NCBI GenBank assembly: GCA_030431455.1
Contig: JAUIJE010000011.1
Location: 248,001-312,000 of the forward strand
Origin: a bacterium
GTDB taxonomy: Bacteria; Myxococcota; UBA727; JAUIJE01
DNA length: 64,000 bases
Reading direction: 5' to 3'
In this document: in pieces, positions 1 through 8,172 of the stretch
Numbering within the stretch: position 1 is the stretch's first letter
Layout of the letters: each line of letters opens with the position of its first letter
Notes under the pieces: generated by a model
Databases searched by the model: none
The model's input: the letters and a program-made list of their open reading frames with translations, nothing else
What the model was told of the DNA's origin: nothing
Program-made: the position numbers and the translations under genes

Positions 1-257
1 CGTTGACCGAGTCGCTGCGCCAAGAGCTGCACGCCGCCGACGCCCCCATCCGCGTGACCAGCATCAGCCCGGCGTTCGTCGAGACCGAGTTCGCGGCCAA
101 GTACCACCGAAGCGAGGCCGCGGCCGAGGACACCTACGGGCAATACCGGGTGCTCAGCGCCGCCGACGTGGCCGAGGCGGTGTTGTACGCGGTGGGCCAA
201 CACCCCGACGTGCAGGTGCACGATCTTTTGCTGCGGCCGCGCCGCCAGGCGAGCTGA
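1..257 (+). CDS. Short-chain dehydrogenase/reductase, C-terminal part
   Basis: Only the last 85 or so codons are present. The frame is open from the window edge, so the first TTG is an internal codon and the true start lies outside. The piece SISPAFVETEF matches the segment after the YxxxK helix of classical SDRs, where a Pro-Gly-like turn and a Thr hold the nicotinamide; the catalytic tetrad would be upstream. The substrate cannot be inferred. Its TGA shares one base with the ATG of the next gene (TGATG), so the two are probably translationally coupled. Family call is fairly safe, function open. Confidence 0.7.
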   Translation, partial: LTESLRQELHAADAPIRVTSISPAFVETEFAAKYHRSEAAAEDTYGQYRVLSAADVAEAVLYAVGQHPDVQVHDLLLRPRRQAS

Positions 258-1213
258 TGGGGGTCGAGGTCGTCCCCCTGCAAGACCAAGCCGCGGGGCT
301 CGACGCCGTGTTGGTGTTCGACGACGGGGGACAGCCGGTGTGCGCGGGCGGGACGCGCACCCATGCGTACGCGCACGCCGCGGCCGCGCTCGACGACGCG
401 CGGGCGCTGGCCCGGGCCATGCGGCTCAAAAACGCCCTCGCCGGGCTCCCCGTGGGCGGGGCCAAAATCGTGGTGCGGACCCCGGCCCCGTCGACGCGGG
501 CGGCGGCGTTCGGGGCCCTGGGCCAAAAGCTGGCCCCCTTCGCCGGGCGCCTGCACACCGCGGGCGACCTGGGCACCACCCCCGCCGACCTGCGCGCCAT
601 GCAACAACATTTCGAAGCGGTGCATGTCGACGACGACGGGTCGCTGGCCCGCGCGGTGGGCGAGACGGTGTGGCGCTGTGCGGTGGCCGCGCTCGACGGC
701 CACGCGCCCGGTTCGGTGGCGGTGCAGGGGGCGGGCGACATCGGCGGCGCGGTGTTGGCGCGGTTCGTCCGCGCGGGGGCCGCGGGGCACGTCTGTGACC
801 TCGACGAGAGCCGGGCGCGCGAGGTGGCCCGGGCGGCGGGGGGCCACGCCCTGGACGGCGCCGGTTTCTACCCCGCCCCCGTCGACGTGCTCAGCCCGTG
901 CGCGCGCGGGGGCTTGCTCGACGACGCGCGGGCGCGGGTGGTGCGGGCCCGGGCGGTGGTGGGCGGGGCCAACAACATGCTGTCCCACCCCGCGGTGGCC
1001 CGGGCCCTGGTCGACCGGGGGGTGCGGGTGGTGCCCGACCCGCTGTCCTCGTCGGGGGCGGTGATCGTGGGCGCTTGCCGGCACGTGCTCGACGGGGTCG
1101 ACCCCGCGCCCCATTTTGCGCGGGTCGCCGACCTCGCGGCCCAGGCGGTGTCCGGGCTGCAAAGGGGACGCACCCTCGACGAGGTCCTCGCCGCGTTGCT
1201 CGCCGGCGCCTGA
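257..1213 (+). CDS. Glu/Leu/Phe/Val-type amino-acid dehydrogenase
   Basis: Predicted NAD(P)-dependent oxidative deaminase of an amino acid, 318 aa (family usually 340-420, so compact). The N-terminal substrate domain has the family block KNALAGLPVGGAK near residues 57-70, holding both conserved lysines. The Rossmann domain begins with GAGDIGG near residue 157, and the acidic CDLDE at the end of the second strand suggests NAD over NADP. PCARGGLLDD and VGGANNML match the later leucine/phenylalanine dehydrogenase blocks (usually PCALGxxLN and xGSANNQL). The start overlaps the upstream SDR stop. Closest to leucine/valine/phenylalanine dehydrogenases; the exact substrate is undecided. It converges with the next gene with only 7 nt between stops. 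Confidence 0.8.
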   Translation: MGVEVVPLQDQAAGLDAVLVFDDGGQPVCAGGTRTHAYAHAAAALDDARALARAMRLKNALAGLPVGGAKIVVRTPAPSTRAAAFGALGQKLAPFAGRLHTAGDLGTTPADLRAMQQHFEAVHVDDDGSLARAVGETVWRCAVAALDGHAPGSVAVQGAGDIGGAVLARFVRAGAAGHVCDLDESRAREVARAAGGHALDGAGFYPAPVDVLSPCARGGLLDDARARVVRARAVVGGANNMLSHPAVARALVDRGVRVVPDPLSSSGAVIVGACRHVLDGVDPAPHFARVADLAAQAVSGLQRGRTLDEVLAALLAGA

Positions 1214-1220
1214 CCGGGCG

Positions 1221-2231
1221 CTACCAGGTCAGGCAGATTTTGCCGAAGTGCCCGCCGCGTTTCATCAGCCCGAGGGCGTCCTGGACCTCGTCGACGGGAT
1301 GGTGCGCGCTGACCTGGGGCACGATCTGGTGCGCCTCGATCAGTTGGCACATTTGGGCAAAGCCACGGCGGTGCCCGACGAACACCCCCTGCACGCACAC
1401 TTGTTTCATCAACGCCTGGGTGAGGTTGGGCTGGCTGTCGCCCCCCGCGAGCACCCCGATGAGCGAGACCCGCCCCGATGGGCGCACCGCGGAGAGGGAC
1501 AGGTTGATGGTCCCGGCCCCGCCCACCTCGACGACGTGGTCGACGCCCACCCCGTCGGTCATGTCCCGGGCGATCTTGTCCCACCGCGCCTCGGCCTTGT
1601 AGTTGATGGTCTCATCGGCGCCGAGGGCGCGGGCCCGTTCGAGTTTTTCGTCCGCGCTGGAGGTGACGATCACCCGTGCGCCCAATGCTTTGGCAAAGGC
1701 GAGGGCGAACATCGACACCCCGCCGGTGCCGAGACACAGCACGGTCTGGCCCGGCCCGACGTCCCCGAGCACCGCGAGCGCGGAGTAGGCGGTCAACGCC
1801 GCGCAGGGCAAGGTCGCGGCCTGGGCGTCGTCGAGGTGCGCGGGCGGCACAAACACCCCGTGCTGGTCGAGCACCGCCTCCTCTTGCAGCATGCCCGGGA
1901 GCGGGCCCCCCAACGTGTGGCGTTGGTGATCTTTGTTGAAGTCGCCGTCGAGCCACCCCTGGGCAAAGAGCCCCACCACCCGATCGCCCACCTGTCGTTC
2001 GGTGACGCCAGGGCCGACCTCGACGATTTCACCCGCCCCATCGGACAGCGGCACCAAGGGCAGCGGCTGCCGCGGGTTGTACTGTCCTTCGATCATCATC
2101 AGGTCGCGGTAGTTCAGGCTGTTGGCGCGCATGCGCACCCGGACCTGGCCCGCGCCCAAAGGCGCGCGTTCGACGGTGCGGGCGCGCACCTGGGCGATGC
2201 CGAATTTCCCAGTAATTTCAAATGCTTTCAT
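1221..2231 (-). CDS. Zinc-type MDR alcohol dehydrogenase / quinone oxidoreductase
   Basis: Medium-chain dehydrogenase/reductase, 336 aa, typical family length. The N-terminal GroES-like half contains SLNYRDLMMI and PLVPLSDGAGEIVEVG, blocks shared with NADPH:quinone reductase-like alcohol dehydrogenases. The Rossmann half has GTGGVSMFALAFAKALGA near residues 165-182 and ADETINYK further on. The structural and catalytic zinc cysteines of classical ADH are not obvious, so a zinc-free quinone/enone reductase is possible. The start is supported by GGAGGG 8-13 nt upstream. Cytoplasmic; substrate unknown. It diverges from the hypothetical gene at 2309. Confidence 0.8.
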   Translation of the reverse strand: MKAFEITGKFGIAQVRARTVERAPLGAGQVRVRMRANSLNYRDLMMIEGQYNPRQPLPLVPLSDGAGEIVEVGPGVTERQVGDRVVGLFAQGWLDGDFNKDHQRHTLGGPLPGMLQEEAVLDQHGVFVPPAHLDDAQAATLPCAALTAYSALAVLGDVGPGQTVLCLGTGGVSMFALAFAKALGARVIVTSSADEKLERARALGADETINYKAEARWDKIARDMTDGVGVDHVVEVGGAGTINLSLSAVRPSGRVSLIGVLAGGDSQPNLTQALMKQVCVQGVFVGHRRGFAQMCQLIEAHQIVPQVSAHHPVDEVQDALGLMKRGGHFGKICLTW

Positions 2232-2308
2232 CGTTCGGTGCCCTCCGCCGCTTGTCGCGGCCCCCGCGCGTGCCCACGCTTTTTACACCTCTGCACACAA
2301 GGACGACC

Positions 2309-2779
2309 ATGCCAACCGCCCCTCCCGACCACCGCCTTCGCGACCTGCGCCGCGTGCGCAACATCGCCGGCCTGGCCGCCGCGGTGGAGACATTGAAGCT
2401 TCTGCCCGGCATCGACGCCGCGGTCCTCGCGGTGGAGTGGGTGGCGCTGAAGAACGCCCTGCCGATGGCACTCGCGGTGCTCGACGACGTGCGGGAGAAG
2501 CGGTTTTCGTTCCGTCGGCTGTTCACCGTCGGGGCCACCGAAAATTGGATCGCGCTGACCACCCGCGCGTTTGGCGGCGCGGGCGCGGCCGCGGCCTTGA
2601 CCGCGGACATCGCCACCGACGGAGGGACATTGGTGTTGCCCGCGCCGTTTGATGGATTCGACGTGCCCGCGATGGCGGCGGACGCGGTCATCGCCGGCTT
2701 GGCCCACCGTGCCATTCGCCGCCTCGAGGAAGAAAAGACCCACGAAATCACATCCCTACCCGAGCCCACGGCGGCCTGA
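2309..2779 (+). CDS. Hypothetical helical protein
   Basis: A 156-aa protein that I do not recognise. The start at MPTAPPDHRL is chosen because AAGGACG lies just before it; an in-frame start 29 codons upstream would overlap the divergent gene. It is Ala/Val/Leu rich with moderately hydrophobic helices (residues ~20-50 and ~105-130) but no clear signal peptide or catalytic motif, and it ends in a charged helix containing RRLEEEKTHE. Codon use is like the neighbours, which supports coding. It stands alone between a divergent oxidoreductase and the citrate synthase promoter. Confidence 0.55.
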   Translation: MPTAPPDHRLRDLRRVRNIAGLAAAVETLKLLPGIDAAVLAVEWVALKNALPMALAVLDDVREKRFSFRRLFTVGATENWIALTTRAFGGAGAAAALTADIATDGGTLVLPAPFDGFDVPAMAADAVIAGLAHRAIRRLEEEKTHEITSLPEPTAA

Positions 2780-2822
2780 GCCCGTCGACCACGGGGTGTG
2801 TTCGGGTCGGTCGATCGGCCGA

Positions 2823-2855
2823 GGCCCTTGCCAAGTGGCCAGAACTAGGTAGGTT
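2823..2855 (+). promoter_or_regulatory. Putative promoter of citrate synthase
   Basis: TTGCCA at 2828-2833 and TAGGTT at 2850-2855 with a 16-bp spacer make a sigma-70-like promoter in the gap before gltA. Transcription would begin near 2862, so the hairpin at 2869-2889 would sit at the very start of the mRNA. The -35 is embedded in GGCCCTTGC, a string seen at two other gene fronts in this window. Confidence 0.35.
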
Positions 2856-2868
2856 TTCGCGGTGTGAT

Positions 2869-2889
2869 CCCCCGACCCTCGGGGGTTTT
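2869..2889 (+). terminator. Terminator-like hairpin in the gltA leader
   Basis: CCCCCGA (2869-2875), loop CCC, TCGGGGG (2879-2885), then TTTT: a 7-bp GC stem with a short U run. It could end the hypothetical gene that stops at 2779, but it lies only about 18 nt before the citrate synthase start and downstream of the only promoter-like sequence seen, so it may instead act as an attenuator. Confidence 0.5.
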
Positions 2890-2906
2890 GTCTTGGGAGG
2901 TGAATG

Positions 2907-4181
2907 ATGGCGAACGCAAAACTCGAGTTGAATGGCACGACCACCGAGCTGCCGGTGATGACCGGCACCGAGGGCGAGGTCGGCATCGACATCGGCAAGT
3001 TCCGCAAGGACACCGGGGCCATCATGCTCGACCCCGGCTTCGGCAACACCGGTTCGTGCACCAGCGCGGTCACCTTCATCGACGGCGAGGCCGGCATCCT
3101 GCGGTACCGCGGCTACAACATCGAGGACATCGCCGAGGAGGCGCGGTTCCCCGAGGTCTGTTACCTGCTGATCAACGGCCAGCTGCCCACCAAAGACCAG
3201 CTCGAGCAGTTCCGCGAGGACCTCACCTACCACTCGCTGATCCACGAAGACATGAAGAAGTTCTTCGAGGGCTTCCCCCCGACCGCGCACCCGATGGCGA
3301 TTCTCTCGTCGATGGTGTGTTCGCTCTCCACATATTACCCCGAGGGGCGTGACGGCGAGGACGTCGAGCTCAACATCGTGCGCTTGCTGGCCAAGGCCAA
3401 GACCATCGCCGCGTTCGCGTACAAAAAGTCCATCGGCCAGCCGTTCATCTACCCGCGCAACGAGCTCTCCTACGCGGCGAACTTCGTGAACATGATGTTC
3501 GCGGTCCCGGCCGAGCCCTACGAGGTCAACCCCGTCCTCGAGTCGGCGCTCAACAAGCTCCTCATCCTCCACGCCGACCACGAGCAGAACTGCTCGACGT
3601 CGACGGTGCGGGTGGTGGGCAGCTCCCAAGCCAACTTGTTCGCGTCGATCGCCGCGGGCATCTGCGCCCTCTGGGGCCCGCTGCACGGCGGGGCCAACCA
3701 GAAGGTCATCGAGATGCTGGAGCTCATCAAGAACGACGGCAACGACTACAAAAAGTACGTCGCGCTGGCCAAGGACAAAGACAGCGACTTCCGCCTGATG
3801 GGCTTTGGGCACCGGGTCTACAAGAACTTCGATCCCCGGGCGCGCATCCTCAAAAAAGCCTGCGACGAAGTGCTCGCCGAGCTGGGGGTCAAAGACCCGC
3901 TCCTCGACGTGGCCAAGTCCCTCGAGGAGGTGGCGCTGTCGGATTCCTACTTCAAGGACCGCAACCTCTACCCCAACGTCGATTTCTACTCGGGCATCAT
4001 CTACCGGGCGATGGGCATCCCCACCAACATGTTCACGGTGATGTTCGCCCTCGGCCGCTTGCCCGGCTGGATCGCGCACTGGAAAGAGATGCGCGACGAT
4101 CCCGCGATGCGCATCTCGCGTCCGCGCCAGATCTACACCGGCGAGACCGTGCGTGAGTTCGTGGACATCAACAAGCGCTGA
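2907..4181 (+). CDS. gltA: Citrate synthase
   Basis: Condenses acetyl-CoA and oxaloacetate to citrate, first step of the TCA cycle; cytoplasmic. 424 aa, the length of hexameric type II bacterial enzymes. The catalytic residues are visible: His in PLHGGANQ (about residue 260), His in GFGHRVYK (about 302) and Asp in NVDFYSG (about 358). The N-terminal beta domain typical of type II enzymes is present. ATG occurs twice in a row at 2904 and 2907; the second is chosen because it has the better spacing (6 nt) from GGGAGG at 2895-2900. Transcribed alone: promoter at 2823-2855 and terminator at 4202-4225. Confidence 0.97.
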   Translation: MANAKLELNGTTTELPVMTGTEGEVGIDIGKFRKDTGAIMLDPGFGNTGSCTSAVTFIDGEAGILRYRGYNIEDIAEEARFPEVCYLLINGQLPTKDQLEQFREDLTYHSLIHEDMKKFFEGFPPTAHPMAILSSMVCSLSTYYPEGRDGEDVELNIVRLLAKAKTIAAFAYKKSIGQPFIYPRNELSYAANFVNMMFAVPAEPYEVNPVLESALNKLLILHADHEQNCSTSTVRVVGSSQANLFASIAAGICALWGPLHGGANQKVIEMLELIKNDGNDYKKYVALAKDKDSDFRLMGFGHRVYKNFDPRARILKKACDEVLAELGVKDPLLDVAKSLEEVALSDSYFKDRNLYPNVDFYSGIIYRAMGIPTNMFTVMFALGRLPGWIAHWKEMRDDPAMRISRPRQIYTGETVREFVDINKR

Positions 4182-4201
4182 CCCGTCGCGGTCTGGCAAA
4201 G

Positions 4202-4225
4202 AAGGGGCCCCAGGGCCCCTTTTTT
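4202..4225 (+). terminator. Intrinsic terminator after gltA
   Basis: AAGGGGCC (4202-4209) pairs with GGCCCCTT (4214-4221) around a 4-nt loop and is followed by more T residues. Located 20 nt after the citrate synthase stop, so it ends that transcript. Confidence 0.85.
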
Positions 4226-4283
4226 CGTGGGCCGGGTGCAGCGGGCGCGGGCCTGCGGCACACTCTGTCCAGGAGGCACGCAC

Positions 4284-5156
4284 ATGACGCGGTGGTTTGG
4301 CACGTGGGGGATGGTGTTGGCGTTGGCGCTCGGCGCGTCCATGGGCGGCTGTCCCACGACGACGCCCGGCGACGGTGATGGCGACGGTGATGGCGACGGG
4401 TCGCCGGACGGCGGCGGGGAGGAGCCGGCGGACGGCGGAGCCGTCGACGCCGCTTCCTCTGGCGACGGGGACGGAGATGGCGACGGGGATGGAGATGGTG
4501 ACGGCGACGGTGATGGGGACGGGCCGGACGGCGGCGTGGAAGAACCGGCCGACGGCGGAGCCGTCGACGCGGCTTCTTCCGGCGACCGTGGATGCCAAGG
4601 CCCGATGGACTGCAATTCCGAACAAGCCTGCGTGACCCTCCCCGCGGGCGACCCGAACGCCATCGGGTACTGTGTCGACATCTGGATCGTGCCCTTCCGC
4701 AACGAATGCACCACCCCCGGCGAGTACGCGTGCTGCGCGGACGCGGACTGTGGTGCAGGAGGATTGTGCGTGGACTACGCCTACGACTACTGTGGCGGTC
4801 CCGCGCCGCCGCTGGACAACAAATGCCTGGTCCCTGCGTGCGGCCCCGACGGGCCCGGTTGCGGCGCGGGCCAGACCTGCGTGCCCGCGGGCGCGTTCGG
4901 CAACAGCGTGGCCACGTGCATTGACATGGGGTGCAGCAACGACGGGGACTGCGACGCCGCGCCGGGGGGCGCGTGTTGGGCGGTGCCGTACATCACCACC
5001 TGCGGCACCGAGGTCGGCGGGTTCCAGTGCCGCTACCCGTCTGACCAGTGCGTCACCGGCGAAGACTGTCCGGACACCATCGAGCCCCAGGTGTGCGTGT
5101 GGAACGGCACCGAGATGGCGATGACCTGCGCGGAGCTGTTGCCCCCGCCCCCGTGA
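4284..5156 (+). CDS. Cysteine-rich Gly-Asp lipoprotein
   Basis: 290-aa predicted surface lipoprotein of unknown function. The signal peptide ends in a lipobox-like MGGC with Cys23. Next come two Gly-Asp runs (DNA 4371-4400 and 4461-4523), each followed by a copy of the module ADGGAVDAASSGD, then a region of about 180 residues with some 20 cysteines in a loose CxxDxDC / GxxCVD pattern, as in secreted Cys-rich modules of this group. The start at 4284 is set by AGGAGG at 4271-4276. The same module recurs in the lipoprotein at 16071-17555, showing recent exchange between paralogues. Probably disulphide-rich and extracellular. Confidence 0.8.
   Translation: MTRWFGTWGMVLALALGASMGGCPTTTPGDGDGDGDGDGSPDGGGEEPADGGAVDAASSGDGDGDGDGDGDGDGDGDGDGPDGGVEEPADGGAVDAASSGDRGCQGPMDCNSEQACVTLPAGDPNAIGYCVDIWIVPFRNECTTPGEYACCADADCGAGGLCVDYAYDYCGGPAPPLDNKCLVPACGPDGPGCGAGQTCVPAGAFGNSVATCIDMGCSNDGDCDAAPGGACWAVPYITTCGTEVGGFQCRYPSDQCVTGEDCPDTIEPQVCVWNGTEMAMTCAELLPPPP
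4371..4400 (+). repeat. Gly-Asp coding hexamer tract, first of two
   Basis: Imperfect GAYGGN-GAYGGN hexamers encoding GDGDGD directly after the lipidated Cys. A second tract at 4461-4523 follows in the same gene. Confidence 0.9.
4461..4523 (+). repeat. Gly-Asp coding hexamer tract, second of two
   Basis: About ten GD dipeptides coded by mixed GAC/GAT and GGC/GGT/GGG/GGA codons, so the peptide is conserved more strictly than the DNA. The flanks at 4431-4466 and 4551-4587 are near-identical copies of each other. Confidence 0.9.
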
Positions 5157-5177
5157 CGGCCACGTCGTCGTCGAACA

Positions 5178-5561
5178 TCAGCCGCGCGCGAGGGCGGCTT
5201 CGATCACGTCGCGTCGATAGCTGTCCGGCCCGTACCGGCCGAGGATGGTGGGGCTCGACAGCCGCGCCATGGGGTCCCCGAGCAGAAACGGGCCGTGGTT
5301 GCCCACCCGCAGGACGTAGTCCCCGTCGGGTTTGATCACTTCGATCTCGTCGCCCACCGCGGTGAGGTCGCCGAACAACACCTCGGCCACCTTCAGGCGC
5401 ACCTTCTGTTTGGCCAGCTCGCCGGGCACATCCGCGGCCCCGTCCTCCCCCTTGGGCAACGGGGCTTGTTTCCACTTTTCCAGGATGTGCGTCACCTCGC
5501 CGATGACCACGCAGCGCACGTCGGGCATGACCTCGTCGATGGGATCGGGGGGAATGGCCAT
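5178..5561 (-). CDS. Small hypothetical protein following the calpain gene
   Basis: 127 aa, not recognised. ATG at 5561 is chosen over the adjacent TTG because GAGAGG lies 5 nt upstream of the TTG-ATG pair. A beta-rich protein without a signal peptide; the centre (VRLKVAEVLFGD, then a DEIEVIKPDG-like turn) looks like a small OB- or SH3-like barrel, but that is only an impression. It starts 9 nt after the calpain stop on the same strand, so the two are one operon; it could be an inhibitor, chaperone or partner of the peptidase. No evidence decides between these. Confidence 0.6.
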   Translation of the reverse strand: MAIPPDPIDEVMPDVRCVVIGEVTHILEKWKQAPLPKGEDGAADVPGELAKQKVRLKVAEVLFGDLTAVGDEIEVIKPDGDYVLRVGNHGPFLLGDPMARLSSPTILGRYGPDSYRRDVIEAALARG

Positions 5562-5570
5562 CAATACCTC

Positions 5571-7295
5571 TCAGGCAGGGCAGACCGCGAGGTTGCCATA
5601 CAGCTCGACGAACTTGTCCAGCTCCAACCGGAAAAACCCGTCGTTCTGCCCGTCGTTGCCGGCTTCACTTTGGCCCCAGGGGTTGCGGAGCTTGACGTAC
5701 CGGACGCCCGCCTCCTCCTCGACCCCGAGCACCGAATACGAGTGGTTCGCGTACACCCCGGTATTTGTGTACAGCTCCGCGCGGTCCTTGCCGTGGGTGC
5801 CTGCGCAGGCCGGCCAGCCCTTTTCCGCGGCCTCGGCGATGCGCCGGTACACCAGGTCTTTGCTCGACGGACTGATGAACTGGTAGTCGTAGGACTTGCC
5901 GGTCACCGCCTCGAGCACCTTGCCGGCCACGCCCCCCTCGCCGATGGTCTCGTAGCTGCCTTTCCACTTGGCGAAGGCTTTTTCGATCAGCGGGAACCAA
6001 AGCTCCATCTTGTCCGGTTTGTTGCTGCCGTTGCGGGCCACGCCGTAGATCGGGCCGCCCCAGGACCGGGTGTAGAGGTCGGCGTCGATGAGGATCTCGA
6101 CCTCGTCGGTGGCGCCCGACCAGCTCACATTCTGGAATGTCACTGTGTAGGTGCCGTCCTCGTTGTCGCGGATCATGTTCTCGATGATGCCCGGGTCGGT
6201 GTACGCCACCGCGGCCATCGCCGAGGGGAAGTAGCAGTTGCCGATGGCGCCTTGGCGCACGTCCGAGGCCGACGGTCCGTCGACGAACAGCGGGCCGGTG
6301 TAGCGCACCTTCTCGTAGCGGTTGGTGCCGTCCGGCTTGAGGTGGCGTTTTTGGGCCGCGGGGTCTTCGACGTCGACGCCCACCGGACCATTGTCGCCGC
6401 CGGGCACTTTGAGCACGCCGGCCACGTTGGCGAACGAGAGGTTCCAGTGGCCGTCGCTCACCGCGACCTTGAACTCGTCCCCCGCGCGTCCCCGGAGCGC
6501 AAAGCCGTCGGGCAGGGCGCCTTCGTCGGTGGCGACAAACTCGAACCGCTCGCCGGTCCGGGCGTTGGTGATGCGGACGGTGGCCCCGGGCTCGGTCAGG
6601 GGCCGGGCGGTGTTTTGGGTGACCTCGATGCCGCCGCCCGATTGGGCCACGAGGTCGAGGCGCTCGAGGTTGATCTGGGCTTCGCGGGTGTCCTCGGGGG
6701 ACAGGCCGGTGGCGCGGATGGTGACCCAGTCGGACACGGTGCCGTCGGCCTTGCGGGTGCGGAGCCGGACGATGTCGCCCTCTTTGACGTCGGGGAGGGT
6801 CCCGGCGAACTTCCCGAACTGGTCGGCGCGGGCGATCTCGGTGGTGTTGTCGAGGTGAAGCCGGGCGAGGGGGGCGGCGCTGAGGTTGATGGCCTCGATG
6901 ACGTCACCGGCCTCGGCGCGGCCCACGAACCCGTTGCGTTGGTCCGCGGTGAGCTCCAGCGGGCCCTGGTCCTCGTCGAGGGGGGCGCGGCCGACCAGGG
7001 CCTCAAGGAAGTTCTTCGCCGACGCGGTCATGGAAAACCCGCTCTCGTCGAGGATGCGCTCGAGATCGCCGCGCTCGGCCGAGTCCATGCCTTCGCGCAC
7101 AAGCTCGAGTTGCTCGTGGCGGGTGATGCCCGGCGCGCTGAGCTTTTCGCGCATCTCGTTTTCGTTGCGCCAGAAGTCGGAGAAGTCGCCCACCGCGGCC
7201 AGGATGTCGATCAGGTTGGCATCGTCGATCCGGGGGGCCTCGGCCCGCTCGAGCTTGTCGGTAAGTGCCCGAATTTGTTTATCTTTAATCAACAT
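5571..7295 (-). CDS. Calpain-family (C2) cysteine peptidase
   Basis: 574-aa protein with a C-terminal papain-fold calpain domain. The triad is visible: Cys in QGAIGNCYFPSA (about residue 355; calpains read QGxxGDCW), His in GVYANHSYSV (about 518) and Asn in RNPWG (about 537). About 340 N-terminal residues are not peptidase: a helical part, then beta-rich segments resembling tandem Ig-like or C2-like modules. No signal peptide is visible, so it is cytoplasmic or exported by another route. The start at MLIKDKQ (7295) is preferred over one 9 codons earlier because a GGGGG stretch precedes it. Calpains are mainly eukaryotic and patchy in bacteria; here all three catalytic residues are kept, so activity is likely. 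Confidence 0.85.
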   Translation of the reverse strand: MLIKDKQIRALTDKLERAEAPRIDDANLIDILAAVGDFSDFWRNENEMREKLSAPGITRHEQLELVREGMDSAERGDLERILDESGFSMTASAKNFLEALVGRAPLDEDQGPLELTADQRNGFVGRAEAGDVIEAINLSAAPLARLHLDNTTEIARADQFGKFAGTLPDVKEGDIVRLRTRKADGTVSDWVTIRATGLSPEDTREAQINLERLDLVAQSGGGIEVTQNTARPLTEPGATVRITNARTGERFEFVATDEGALPDGFALRGRAGDEFKVAVSDGHWNLSFANVAGVLKVPGGDNGPVGVDVEDPAAQKRHLKPDGTNRYEKVRYTGPLFVDGPSASDVRQGAIGNCYFPSAMAAVAYTDPGIIENMIRDNEDGTYTVTFQNVSWSGATDEVEILIDADLYTRSWGGPIYGVARNGSNKPDKMELWFPLIEKAFAKWKGSYETIGEGGVAGKVLEAVTGKSYDYQFISPSSKDLVYRRIAEAAEKGWPACAGTHGKDRAELYTNTGVYANHSYSVLGVEEEAGVRYVKLRNPWGQSEAGNDGQNDGFFRLELDKFVELYGNLAVCPA

Positions 7296-7395
7296 AGAAC
7301 CCCCACACGCGGTACGCTCCATCTAGCAGGCCCGGGCCGCTTTTGGCGCCCGGACACCCACCCGTCCGGGGGCCCCAGGGCGCTAAGCTCCGCCC

Positions 7396-7806
7396 ATGAC
7401 CCCGGACGAACTCGAAGCGCACATCCTCGCCCTGCCCGGCATCGAAAGCGAACCCAGCCACGGCTTCCGCATGTACTACCACGGGCCAGGCCGCCAGCTC
7501 CCGTTCGCGACCATCGCCCCCGACGACAACGAGCACGACGCGTTCTGCTTTGGTCGGCCCGGCGTGTACCGTTTCAACCTCGGCCTCGGGGCCGTGGCCT
7601 ACCGCGCGCTGCTCGGCGCGATGCCGTCGGTCAGCCACGACGGGGTGGTCCAGACCAACGCGGATTTCCACGCCCTCGACGAGATCTTGCCCCACCCCCA
7701 CTACGGCCACATGGGGTGGATCTGCATCTACAACCCGTCCGCGGCCACGTTCACGTCGGTCCTGGAGCCGCTGCTGCGCGCGGCCCACGCCCGCGCCGCG
7801 GCCTGA
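7396..7806 (+). CDS. DUF6194-family protein
   Basis: 136-aa soluble protein. The blocks QLPFATIAPDDNEHDAF, RPGVYRFNLGLG and LPHPHYGHMGWICIYNPS fit, as far as I recall, the DUF6194 family, whose function is unknown. No signal peptide or metal motif stands out beyond the conserved HPHYGHMGW. It starts about 100 nt from the divergent calpain gene and has no strong Shine-Dalgarno, so it may be translated from a short leader. Family assignment is by memory of the pattern. Confidence 0.7.
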   Translation: MTPDELEAHILALPGIESEPSHGFRMYYHGPGRQLPFATIAPDDNEHDAFCFGRPGVYRFNLGLGAVAYRALLGAMPSVSHDGVVQTNADFHALDEILPHPHYGHMGWICIYNPSAATFTSVLEPLLRAAHARAAA

Positions 7807-7978
7807 TCTGCCCGGCCCCCGGGGGATCGGGCCCGCGGCCGCCCCGCGTAGAGGGGGGCATGCCGCACCGCGCCCCGACGACCGCCCCCGCCCCGCGCAC
7901 AAAAACGACGCGGGCGTCCGCCCCCTGATCTGCCCCTTGCGCCACCCGGGCCGGTGGCGCCGGCAAGCCGCGGCCGCG

Positions 7979-8155
7979 GTGGCGCACTTTCTCATCCAGG
8001 AGAGCCGGGCCCTCGTGGGGCATGACCCCGGGGTGGTCTGGCTGGACCTTTTGTACCGGGGGCGGCTCGATCGCGCCGACGGGCCGCACTGGCCCGCGGA
8101 CGTATTCTTGGCCTGCTATTCACAGTTGTTCCCCACCTCGGTGGTCAACGACTGA
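7979..8155 (+). CDS. Possible small protein, 58 aa
   Basis: GTG-initiated frame in the 366-nt gap between the DUF6194 gene and pilT. Third codon positions are almost all G or C and the peptide (HFLIQESRALVGHDPGV, later PADVFLACYSQLFPTS) has a plausible amphipathic composition, unlike the Arg/Pro-rich products of antisense frames here. No clear ribosome site; the frame stays open upstream without a good start. The rest of the gap (7807-7978) holds only GC-rich sequence and a repeated CTGATCTGCCC (7804 and 7925). It may be a remnant of a larger gene. Confidence 0.3.
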   Translation: MAHFLIQESRALVGHDPGVVWLDLLYRGRLDRADGPHWPADVFLACYSQLFPTSVVND

Positions 8156-8172
8156 GCCGGGGCCGGCGCGGG

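Noticed and set aside
4227-4284. Upstream in-frame start of the first Gly-Asp lipoprotein
   Set aside because: The AGGAGG and signal peptide fit only the ATG at 4284.
5561-5573. TGA between the calpain and the next frame as a second selenocysteine codon
   Set aside because: Both are in the same frame, but a good ribosome site and ATG lie between them, the position is not in a redox motif, and the calpain domain is complete before the stop.
5295-7928. An 877-codon plus-strand frame opposite the calpain gene
   Set aside because: Antisense shadow; the calpain triad on the minus strand is decisive.
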